64,000 nucleotides of DNA from Vulcanimicrobiota bacterium (lineage in GTDB: Bacteria > Vulcanimicrobiota > Vulcanimicrobiia > Vulcanimicrobiales > Vulcanimicrobiaceae): contig PLJL01000001.1 of NCBI GenBank assembly GCA_003140215.1, positions 824,390-888,389 of the forward strand. Reading direction: 5' to 3'. The notes below the pieces were generated by a model. The model was not told the origin of the DNA. It did no database searches and saw only the letters and a list, made by a program, of their open reading frames with translations. The stretch's first letter is position 1; the number at the start of each line of letters is the position of its first letter. Shown here piece by piece: positions 52,250 through 59,202 of the stretch. A program made the translations under genes and the position numbers.

Positions 52250-52277
52250 AGCCGCGTCGCAAGAGCGCGACGCGGCT
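52250..52277 (-). promoter_or_regulatory. Perfect 11-bp leader hairpin directly upstream of the peptide SD
   Basis: AGCCGCGTCGC and GCGACGCGGCT pair perfectly around a 6-nt loop (GCTCTT in the minus strand). Only a few bases separate the stem from the GGAGG of the 43-residue peptide gene, so the fold would set access of the ribosome to the SD. Such placement is common in translationally controlled leaders and in type I toxin mRNAs. Confidence 0.65.
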
Positions 52278-52335
52278 CCGAGGTCTGGCTCCGCTTGCCA
52301 TGGCTATTCCTGGCTACTATCCGCCGGCAGCCGAA

Positions 52336-52353
52336 TTAGCCCGCTTGGGCTAA
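52336..52353. repeat. 7-bp stem, 4-nt loop hairpin
   Basis: TTAGCCC-GCTT-GGGCTAA is a perfect inverted repeat between the terminator of the c-di-GMP gene and the peptide gene. In the minus direction the loop is AAGC. There is no T-run, so it is not a terminator. It may lie in the promoter or leader of the peptide transcript. Confidence 0.5.
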
Positions 52354-52380
52354 CTCGCCCGGTGCCTCCCGCCCACGACG

Positions 52381-52409
52381 AAAAAACCCGGCCTGAACGC
52401 ACAGCCGGG
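52381..52409 (-). terminator. Rho-independent terminator of MHYT-GGDEF-EAL transcript
   Basis: CCCGGC and GCCGGG pair around an 11-nt loop and are followed on the minus strand by six T. It closes a 3' UTR of about 200 bases behind the c-di-GMP gene, longer than usual and rich in structure. Confidence 0.8.
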
Positions 52410-52417
52410 ATCGTGGG

Positions 52418-52470
52418 GGAGCGCCGGCCCGGGTGTGGGACGCCTCGGGTGAGGCATCGACCGGCGCTCC
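52418..52470 (-). ncRNA. Structured 3' UTR element: 10-bp stem enclosing a hairpin
   Basis: GGAGCGCCGG (52418-52427) and CCGGCGCTCC (52461-52470) are perfectly complementary and enclose a second perfect hairpin GCCTC-GGGT-GAGGC (52442-52455). The element sits between the triple hairpin array and the terminator of the MHYT-GGDEF-EAL gene. It is too far from a start codon to be a riboswitch for that gene. It might be the body of a 3'-derived small RNA. Confidence 0.5.
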
Positions 52471-52516
52471 GGAATCATCGTGGCACGACAAGCTGCCGCC
52501 CGGAAGCCTAGAAGTG

Positions 52517-52580
52517 GTCACCCGCAGGTGACAGCACGTCAGTCGCAACTGACAGCACGTCACCCGAGGGTGACAGCACG
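52517..52580 (-). repeat. Three tandem 21-nt hairpin units with compensatory changes
   Basis: Units begin at 52517, 52538 and 52559. Each is a 6-bp stem, a 4-nt loop and a 5-nt spacer (AGCAC on the plus strand). Stems are GTCACC/GGTGAC, GTCAGT/ACTGAC and GTCACC/GGTGAC: the middle unit differs at two base pairs and both partners changed together. Read on the minus strand the loops are TGCG, TGCG and CTCG, all fitting the stable YNCG tetraloop class, whereas the plus-strand loops fit no stable class. The array starts ten bases after the c-di-GMP gene's stop codon. Confidence 0.8.
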
Positions 52581-52589
52581 TCGGCCGCG

Positions 52590-55001
52590 TTAGGCGGCGA
52601 TCGGACCTGCGACCAGCAGCTGCTCGAAGCGCTCCGCGGATACGGGCTTGGAGAACAAGTACCCCTGACCGCAATCGCTGCGCAGCGCGACGAGCGTGGC
52701 GAGCTGCTGCTCCGTCTCGATGCCTTCGGCGACGACTCGCGCGCCGAGCGCGTGGGCCGCGGTGATCACCGCCGACGCGATCGCGCGGTCGACCGGGTTC
52801 TCGACGATGTCGGTTACGAAGCACATGTCGAGCTTCAGCGTGTCGACCACGTAGGAGCGCAGCGTCGCCAGCGAGTTATAGCCGATCCCGAAGTCGTCCA
52901 CGGCGATGCGGACGCCCAGGGCGCGCAGCTCCTTCACGACGGCGGCGTTGTACTCGATGTTCGCGCTGATGGCCGTTTCGGTCAGCTCGAGCTCGAGGAG
53001 TTCCGGGGCCAAGCCCGATTCGCGAAGCGCCGACTCCACGGTGCGGACGAAGTCGGGGTCGACGATTTGCTTCCCCGACACGTTCACGCTCACCCCGAGC
53101 TGGGGCGCGGTGCGGTTCCAGGCGGCATTTTGGATGCAGGCCGTACGCAAGACCCACGCCCCGATCGGCACGATCAGCCCGGATTCCTCGGCGTAGGGGA
53201 TGAAGTCGTTGGGCTGAACGACCGTTCCGTCGGGCTGCGGCCAACGGATGAGCGCCTCGCTCCCTCGCAGCGTGCCGTCGAGCGCGTAGATCGGTTGATA
53301 GGCGAGGGCGAAGGCTTCGTCGTGAAGCCCTTTGCGAAGGCGATAATCGAGGCGGTCCAGCGCAATGTCGTAGAGCACGAAACCGCCGCGACCGCGCTTG
53401 GCCGCGTACATCGCGACGTCCGCTTTCTTGAGCAGGGTCGCCGCATCGCGGCCGTGCAACGGCGACACCGCAAGTCCGATGCTGGCCGCAATGTTGATCA
53501 GACGGCCGTTGATGGCGCACGGCGGCAGCAACGAGGCGAGCAGCCGACGCGCGATCTCGGCGCCATCGGTTTCGCCGGTGCCCGGAAGCAGCACGGCGAA
53601 CTCGTCGCCGCCGAAGCGCGCGACGAGGTCGCCCTCGCGCAGCACGCCGCTGAGCCGCAACGCCACGTCCTGAAGCAAATTGTCGCCCGCAGCGTGACCC
53701 AGCGTGTCGTTGACGTCTTTGAAGCGATCGAGATCGATCAGCGCGAGCGCAACGGGTTCGCCGGTGCGCCCCGCGGCTTCCATGACCTGCGCCAGGCGTT
53801 GGTTCATAGCGGCGCGATTCGGCAGGCCGGTGAGCGCGTCGTGAAGCACTTGATGCTGCAAGGCCAGCTCGGCACACCGGCGCTCCGTGATGTCGGTCGC
53901 GACCGCGACGACACTATCCACTTGGCCGCCGACACGTACCGGCGTCCAGTGTGTCTCGAGAACGACGCCGTCCAGCGTGCTCAGCGCCGTGTGTTCGTCC
54001 CCGGCGAGCGCGCGCCGCGCCTGGGCGATCAGGGCCGGGGCGTCGCTATACAGCGTGAAGAACGAGCGTCCGATCATTTGCTCAGCGGGATGGCGGATCG
54101 CGGCGAGATCGCGTCCTTCGGCAATCGTGATGATGCCGGCTGCGTCGAACGCGAAGAGCACCACCGGCGCGTTCGCTACGACCATGCTGAGCCGGCGCTG
54201 GCTTTGGGCGAGCGCGGAATCCCGCGCGGCGAAGCGTCGATCCACGAATGCCAGCACGCTCGCGAAACCGCTTACCAGCAACGTGACGAACGCGATCGCG
54301 GCGCCGCCCACCGCGTCCCCGGTCAGAAGCCAGCCCGTGCTGGGCAGGCTCGCCACGCCGACGAACGTTGCAGCCGCCATCCCCGTGTAGTGCATCCCGG
54401 CGATCGCGACTCCCATGACGATGGCGGCACTCAGCCGGTGCAATCCAAACCGCCGGCTCGACACGGCCCGGAGATGGAAACTCAGCCGCAGCGCCACAAA
54501 GGAGAAGACGATCGCGACGACCGCCGAAAGCGCGATGATTCGCAGGTCCCAGCGCGTCGCCGCGGGCATCCGCATGGCGAGCATCCCGATGTAGTGCATG
54601 CTCCCGATCCCGGCGCCCATCACCACGGCGCCGCCCAGCGTCGACCGCCAAGTGATTCTCGGGCGTGAAACCGTGAACAAGGCGACCCCGCCGGCGAGCA
54701 TGGCAACCACCAGCGACAGGAAGACGATGGGAATGTCGTAGCTCACGTCGACCGGCAACCGGAACGCCAGCATACCGGTGAAGTGCATCGCCCACACGGC
54801 GCTCCCGAAGGTGATCGCGCCGCCCAGCAACCACACATAGCGGGTCCGGCCCTGGTGTTCGGCGATGCGTTCGCTGAGGGTCAGCCCAACGTACGCACCG
54901 ACGATCGCAATGGCGACGGACAGCGCGACGAGATGAAAATCATAGCCGCCGGCCAGCACGGCGCCGCCCGCCATCGGCATGCCGGCCCCGTGCATCACCA
55001 T
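52590..55001 (-). CDS. MHYT-PAS-GGDEF-EAL cyclic-di-GMP signalling protein
   Basis: About 803 residues from ATG 55001. Residues 1-205 are an MHYT membrane sensor with three motifs (AMHFTGM, SMHYIGM, GMHYTGM), proposed to bind copper, oxygen or similar ligands. A PAS domain follows at about 260-370, then a GGDEF diguanylate cyclase at about 375-540 with intact FGGDEFAVL, and an EAL phosphodiesterase at about 545-800 with SEALIRW, ELTETA, DDFGIGYNS and EGIETEQQ. Both catalytic sites look intact, so the protein could make and break c-di-GMP. Likely target: motility or the Tad pilus. Confidence 0.94.
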   Translation of the reverse strand: MVMHGAGMPMAGGAVLAGGYDFHLVALSVAIAIVGAYVGLTLSERIAEHQGRTRYVWLLGGAITFGSAVWAMHFTGMLAFRLPVDVSYDIPIVFLSLVVAMLAGGVALFTVSRPRITWRSTLGGAVVMGAGIGSMHYIGMLAMRMPAATRWDLRIIALSAVVAIVFSFVALRLSFHLRAVSSRRFGLHRLSAAIVMGVAIAGMHYTGMAAATFVGVASLPSTGWLLTGDAVGGAAIAFVTLLVSGFASVLAFVDRRFAARDSALAQSQRRLSMVVANAPVVLFAFDAAGIITIAEGRDLAAIRHPAEQMIGRSFFTLYSDAPALIAQARRALAGDEHTALSTLDGVVLETHWTPVRVGGQVDSVVAVATDITERRCAELALQHQVLHDALTGLPNRAAMNQRLAQVMEAAGRTGEPVALALIDLDRFKDVNDTLGHAAGDNLLQDVALRLSGVLREGDLVARFGGDEFAVLLPGTGETDGAEIARRLLASLLPPCAINGRLINIAASIGLAVSPLHGRDAATLLKKADVAMYAAKRGRGGFVLYDIALDRLDYRLRKGLHDEAFALAYQPIYALDGTLRGSEALIRWPQPDGTVVQPNDFIPYAEESGLIVPIGAWVLRTACIQNAAWNRTAPQLGVSVNVSGKQIVDPDFVRTVESALRESGLAPELLELELTETAISANIEYNAAVVKELRALGVRIAVDDFGIGYNSLATLRSYVVDTLKLDMCFVTDIVENPVDRAIASAVITAAHALGARVVAEGIETEQQLATLVALRSDCGQGYLFSKPVSAERFEQLLVAGPIAA

Positions 55002-55115
55002 AGCGACGCTGACTCGTGGCTCATGACCGGACGGTACGAGGCTATGGTAACGCGGCACGGTCGGCGCGGGCGGCACGGCGGGCGTTACCGCGCGCAGCCG
55101 CGGGCGGGCGCCTGC

Positions 55116-55316
55116 TTATCGTGCCCGCTCGCCGAGGCCGTAGACCGGATCGTCGTCGAGGACGACGGCGACGACGGTGACCGCCTTGGCCAGCGCGTAG
55201 ACAGCAGCCGCTGCGCGGCGGCGCAACGCGGCGCGCCGGACGAACGCCCGATCGTGAGCGATCGCGCGATGCCGGTCGTTGACCAGCACGGCGAGTACCT
55301 GCTGGGTGTATGGCAC
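55116..55316 (-). CDS. Small protein, unknown function
   Basis: 66 residues from GTG 55316, seven bases after a GGAGG that is itself the 3' arm of the upstream terminator hairpin. The sequence is basic in the middle (AFVRRAALRRRAAAAVYALA) with a valine-rich stretch (KAVTVVAVVLDDDPVYGLG). No signal peptide and no family recognised. It would be expressed only from read-through of the terminator or from an unseen promoter. Confidence 0.4.
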   Translation of the reverse strand: MPYTQQVLAVLVNDRHRAIAHDRAFVRRAALRRRAAAAVYALAKAVTVVAVVLDDDPVYGLGERAR

Positions 55317-55317
55317 G

Positions 55318-55341
55318 AAAAAACCTCCGTCGGTGCGGAGG
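55318..55341 (-). terminator. Rho-independent terminator of the 32-residue ORF
   Basis: CCTCCG-CACCGA-CGGAGG followed by six T on the minus strand. It lies 33 bases after the 32-residue ORF stop. The 3' stem arm doubles as the SD of the next small ORF. Confidence 0.8.
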
Positions 55342-55374
55342 CTTCATCAAGACAGACGTGCCGAAGCGGTCAGA

Positions 55375-55473
55375 TCAGCGTGATGCAGCCTCCAAGAATG
55401 CGAAACCAGGACGCGAAACGACAGGCGCCGTCCACGTGCACATGTGAGCGGGATTGAGCTGAAGTCGGTTCAT
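55375..55473 (-). CDS. 32-residue peptide with its own promoter, strong SD and terminator
   Basis: The ATG at 55473 follows AAAGGAGG with six bases of spacing, about the best SD in this window. The peptide starts MNRLQLNPAHMCTWTA and ends PGFAFLEAASR; it has one Cys and one Trp and no signal sequence. With promoter 55553-55524 and terminator 55341-55318 it forms a transcript of roughly 200 bases. Options are a micropeptide, a dual-function small RNA, or a leader peptide. No known family recognised, no modification enzyme adjacent. Confidence 0.55.
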   Translation of the reverse strand: MNRLQLNPAHMCTWTAPVVSRPGFAFLEAASR

Positions 55474-55523
55474 ACGCGTCCTCCTTTCTCCTGAAATCAC
55501 GCACGATGCGCGAACAGACCAAG

Positions 55524-55553
55524 AATCTATCACGCACGGACGCGATCCGTCAA
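55524..55553 (-). promoter_or_regulatory. Predicted promoter of the 32-residue ORF
   Basis: On the minus strand TTGACG (55553-55548) and TAGATT (55529-55524) are 18 bases apart, five and four of six consensus matches. It begins at the stop codon of the upstream SDR gene. The predicted start of transcription is near 55517, 44 bases before the ATG. Confidence 0.55.
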
Positions 55554-56351
55554 CTAGTGGGCCGCCCAGCCGCCGTCGATGGATATCGGGGCTCCGGTGA
55601 TCGACAGCGCGAAGTCGCTGCACAAGAACGCGCACAGCGCGCCGACCTCGGCCGGTTCGATAAAGCGCCTGGACGGCATCGCGTCGAGGAACGCGCGCTC
55701 GAGCGCTTCTTGTTCGCTGATACCCCCACCGTAGGACGCGACGAGCTCCGGCGCCTGATTGCGCACCAGATCGGTCATTACCGCGCCGGGACAGATCGCG
55801 TTGGCGGTGATGCCGTGCGGCGCACCCTCGATCGCGAACACCTTCGTCATTCCGACGACACCGTGTTTGGACGCGACGTACGCAATCTTGAACGGCGACG
55901 CGACGAGGCCGTGAACGCTCGCGACGTTGACGATGCGCCCGCGCCCGCTCGCGCACAGGTGCGGCCAGGCCGCTTTGGTCGCGTAGAACACGCTGTCGAG
56001 ATCGATCGCGCGCACGTTGGCGTACTTGTCGTCGGGAAAGTCGGCGACCGGTGCGACGAACTGCACGCCCGCGTTGTTGATGAGGTGGTCCAAAGCGCCG
56101 AAGTCGGCAGCGGCGGTCGTCACCGTCGCGCGCACGGCGCCGGCATCGCGTACGTCGCAGGCGTACGCGCGCGCGGTGACGCCGTGGCTCGCCGCGATCT
56201 GGGCGGCCGTGGCGGTGGCGACGTCACCGTCGAGGTCGACCACGGCGACGGCGGAGCCCGCTTGGGCGAGGGCCTCTGCGCAGGCGCGGCCGATACCGCG
56301 CGCGGCGCCGGTCACGAAGCTGACGCGTCCATGGAGATCGATCGAAAGCAA
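55554..56351 (-). CDS. SDR, 3-hydroxybutyrate dehydrogenase-like
   Basis: 265 residues. No ATG lies at the fold start; TTG 56351 with GAGGAGG ten bases upstream is the best start. Rossmann motif VTGAARGIGRACAEA, NNAGVQF, active Ser in VNVASVHGLVAS, Tyr/Lys in YVASKHGVVGMTK and the family-specific AICPGAVMTDLV. The pattern VASVHGLVASPFK is that of D-3-hydroxybutyrate dehydrogenases, which link PHB breakdown to acetoacetate. Divergent from the ABC exporter, with only 34 bases between the start codons. Confidence 0.85.
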   Translation of the reverse strand: MLSIDLHGRVSFVTGAARGIGRACAEALAQAGSAVAVVDLDGDVATATAAQIAASHGVTARAYACDVRDAGAVRATVTTAAADFGALDHLINNAGVQFVAPVADFPDDKYANVRAIDLDSVFYATKAAWPHLCASGRGRIVNVASVHGLVASPFKIAYVASKHGVVGMTKVFAIEGAPHGITANAICPGAVMTDLVRNQAPELVASYGGGISEQEALERAFLDAMPSRRFIEPAEVGALCAFLCSDFALSITGAPISIDGGWAAH

Positions 56352-56385
56352 GGTCGTGGGTCCTCCTCGCGAAGGAGATCGCTTC

Positions 56386-57294
56386 GTGGGTACTCTGGTC
56401 CTCTCCAACGTCGATCGGTCGTTCGGCGACGTCGTCGCGGTGCGCGACGTCTCCTTCACGGTTCCGCCCGGCACGACGTTCGGTTTGCTCGGTCCCAACG
56501 GTGCCGGAAAAACGACCATGATGCGGATGATCCTCGGCATCCTGCTGCCCGACCGCGGCAGCGTGAGCTGGGACGGCGCGCCGGTCGACCTTGCGGTGCG
56601 CCGCCGTTTCGGGTACCTGCCCGAGGAACGCGGGCTGTACGGAAAGCTCAAGGTGCGCGAACAGATCGCGTACTTCGGACGGCTGCACGGCGTGATGCCG
56701 CCGGCCGATACCAAGCGGGCCGACGACTGGATCGAACGGCTGAACCTGACGCAGTACGCCGACCGGCCGTGCGCCGAGCTCTCCAAGGGCAATCAGCAGA
56801 AGGTGCAGATCGCCTGCGCCGCACTGCACGACCCCGAGCTGCTGGTGCTCGACGAGCCGTTCTCGGGGCTCGATCCCGTCAACGCCGAGACGCTGCTCGA
56901 GCTGCTGCGCGGGTTGTGCAACAACGGGACGACGCTGATCCTGTCGTCCCACCAGATGTGGCAACTCGAAGACCTGTGCAAGTCGTTCTGCGTGATCGCG
57001 GGCGGAACCGTGCGTGCCAGCGGCACGCTCGAGGCGTTGCGCGCTGCGTGGCCGACGCGCATCGTCGAGGTCGAGCCGGTCGCCGATCCGCTGCGCAGCG
57101 TGCTCGACGCGACACCGGGAGCGCGGCGCTTGCCCGAAGCCGACCGCCCGACGCTGGCCTACGAGCTGCCGGCGGACGCTGATACCGCGGGGCTGCTGCG
57201 CCGCTTGGTCACCGCCGGAGACGTCACGCGCTTCGAGCGCGTCGATCCGAGCTTGCGCGACATCTATCTGCGCGCGATCGGAGCGGCGGCGTGA
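56386..57294 (+). CDS. ABC transporter ATP-binding protein (NatA-like)
   Basis: 302 residues, GTG 56386 with AAGGAG eight bases upstream. Walker A GLLGPNGAGKTTMMRM, signature ELSKGNQQKVQIACA, Walker B LLVLDEPFSGLDP, and the switch His in LILSSHQMWQLEDL. The C-terminal 80 residues are the DUF4162-type domain of drug/Na export ATPases. It pairs with the permease whose start overlaps its stop. Confidence 0.94.
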   Translation: MGTLVLSNVDRSFGDVVAVRDVSFTVPPGTTFGLLGPNGAGKTTMMRMILGILLPDRGSVSWDGAPVDLAVRRRFGYLPEERGLYGKLKVREQIAYFGRLHGVMPPADTKRADDWIERLNLTQYADRPCAELSKGNQQKVQIACAALHDPELLVLDEPFSGLDPVNAETLLELLRGLCNNGTTLILSSHQMWQLEDLCKSFCVIAGGTVRASGTLEALRAAWPTRIVEVEPVADPLRSVLDATPGARRLPEADRPTLAYELPADADTAGLLRRLVTAGDVTRFERVDPSLRDIYLRAIGAAA

Positions 57295-58535
57295 ACGTCA
57301 TTGCGGTCGTCTTCAGCGCCGAGTTCATGCGCCGCGTCCGCTCGCGCGCGTTCCTGGCCGGGACGATCATCGGTGCGGCCAGCATCCTGCTCATCGCCAT
57401 CCTCCCGTCGCTGCTGGGCGGGATGCTCTCGAGCTCGGGCAAACGCGTCGTCCTCGTCGGCGATCCGGCGCTGACCGTGGCCGCCGGGCCGCTGCTCAAG
57501 CACGACTTCGACATCGCCGCGACGCTGCCGCGGCTCGACGCCGCGCCGTCGCCCGCGTTTCTGGATGCCCACGGCAAGGCTTCTGCGGTCGCCGTCCTGT
57601 CGCGCGGCCGCGACGGTCTGCACGTCGTCGCATACGCCCGCGACCCGTCGGCCTTCCGCCAGGCGTTCGGCCGCGACCTGGCGCCGTTGCAAGTGGCGTT
57701 GGCGATCGGGATCCCGGTGCAACGCGTCGCGGGTCACGTGAAGGTCACCGTCGACGTGCGCGACGTCTCGGGCCGCTTCGCCAACGCGAACGCCGCCGAC
57801 GCGGCCAAAGGCGTGGCGTATCTGTTCGTGATGCTGCTCTACATCGCGATCCTGCTCAACGCGCAGTCGATCATGTCCTCGGTGGCCGAAGAGAAGACCA
57901 GCCGCATCGCGGAGCTGCTCGTCGCGATGGTCGATCCGTCACAGTTGCTCGCGGCGAAGATTCTGGCGGCGGCGGCGACCGGTTTCGTGCAGCTCGGCGT
58001 GTGGGTCGGGACGGGGATGATCGGCGGACGTGCCGTGACCGGGATGTTCGCGAGTTCCGATGCATCGTCGGGGGCGGCCGGCGCCGCCGGGTCGGCAACG
58101 TTCGGCGCGCTCGAGGTCTCCTCGGGCGAAGTCCTCGCCTTTCTGGCCTTCTTCGTGCTCGGCTTCGCGCAGTACGGGGTGCTCTACGCTGCGGCCGCGT
58201 CGTTGATCAATCGCACCGAGGACCTCGGCAGCGTCGCGGGACCGCTGGTCGTCCCGGTCGTCGTCGGAATCATCCTGGCGAATTTCGGCTTGCAGTTCCC
58301 CAACGCGCCCAGCGTCGTCGTCTGCTCGCTGCTCCCGCTCGTCTCGCCCTTCGTGATGTTTACCCGCATCGCCGTGTCCACCGTCCCGGCCTGGCAGATC
58401 GTGCTGTCGTTAGCGATCAATCTGGCGACGGCGATCCTGCTGGCGTGGATCGCGGGGAAGATCTACCGCGTCGGCTTGTTGATGTACGGACGCTCGCCGT
58501 CGTTTCGACAGATCGTCGCGACGCTGCGCACGTAG
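57291..58535 (+). CDS. ABC-2 family transporter permease (NatB-like)
   Basis: 414 residues, GTG start overlapping the ATPase stop by four bases. One N-terminal span (IIGAASILLIAILPSLLGG), a large external domain of about 150 residues, then five to six spans near the C-terminus (YLFVMLLYIAILLNAQSIMS, FGLQFPNAPS loop, IVLSLAINLATAILLAWIAG). This is the NatB/YhaP-like exporter layout; EEKTSRIAELLVAMVDPSQL is the conserved coupling stretch. Export substrate unknown; Na+ or drug are typical. Confidence 0.92.
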   Translation: MNVIAVVFSAEFMRRVRSRAFLAGTIIGAASILLIAILPSLLGGMLSSSGKRVVLVGDPALTVAAGPLLKHDFDIAATLPRLDAAPSPAFLDAHGKASAVAVLSRGRDGLHVVAYARDPSAFRQAFGRDLAPLQVALAIGIPVQRVAGHVKVTVDVRDVSGRFANANAADAAKGVAYLFVMLLYIAILLNAQSIMSSVAEEKTSRIAELLVAMVDPSQLLAAKILAAAATGFVQLGVWVGTGMIGGRAVTGMFASSDASSGAAGAAGSATFGALEVSSGEVLAFLAFFVLGFAQYGVLYAAAASLINRTEDLGSVAGPLVVPVVVGIILANFGLQFPNAPSVVVCSLLPLVSPFVMFTRIAVSTVPAWQIVLSLAINLATAILLAWIAGKIYRVGLLMYGRSPSFRQIVATLRT

Positions 58536-58536
58536 T

Positions 58537-59202
58537 TCAGCCGCCGCAGGAGAGGGCCAGCGGCCCCGTCGCCGGCGTGCCGATCACGTCGGGGACGGTG
58601 GCCGACGACGAGTCGGTGGTCGGATCGACGGAGTGCTCGAAAGCCGCTTGCAGCTCGGCATAGCAGCCGACGAGCGTCGACATGTCGGGGGATTGGAACT
58701 GATTGAGCTTCGCGAGCCGCTGGCGTTGCGGGCCGAGCGCAGGCTGGAGCGCGTCGGGAACGGCGCTGGCCGCCTCGACCGAGATGGTCGATCTTCCGAG
58801 CAGCATCGGCGCGCTCAGATCGGCGCTGGCGGCAACGATCTTATCGCACGTCGTCGACGCCGCCTCACTGCCGGTCAGGGCTTGCCAGAACGGCTGCGAC
58901 TGCGCGGCCGGGGCCGCAAGCGGTCCGCCGTTGTCCATGAGCGCCGTCGGGGGCGCGACGCAGGGGGACGCCAGCGGCGCGCCGCCGGCGGCGCTGTACA
59001 CCGCGTAGAGGCTGTACTGCTGGTAGGGGTTGATACGCGCGGAGACCATGCCGCCGTAGCGCGCGACCATCTCGACGCGCTCGCCCAGGACCCCGATCTG
59101 TAGCGACCACACGACGCCGAACATGACGAGCAGGAAGACCGGCAGCGCGATCGCGGTCTCGACCAGCGCCTGGCCGCGCGCGCGCAGCGTCAGGAAGCGC
59201 AC
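58537..59202 (-). CDS. TadE-like pilus assembly pseudopilin
   Basis: About 221 residues from GTG 59202. N-terminal TadE domain: ARGQALVETAIALPVFLLVM with the conserved Glu five residues into the membrane helix. The large periplasmic part has two disulfide-capable cysteine pairs. Last gene in the minus Tad operon; the start overlaps the previous stop by 13 bases. TadE/F minor pilins prime Flp pilus assembly in the inner membrane. Confidence 0.85.
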   Translation of the reverse strand: MRFLTLRARGQALVETAIALPVFLLVMFGVVWSLQIGVLGERVEMVARYGGMVSARINPYQQYSLYAVYSAAGGAPLASPCVAPPTALMDNGGPLAAPAAQSQPFWQALTGSEAASTTCDKIVAASADLSAPMLLGRSTISVEAASAVPDALQPALGPQRQRLAKLNQFQSPDMSTLVGCYAELQAAFEHSVDPTTDSSSATVPDVIGTPATGPLALSCGG

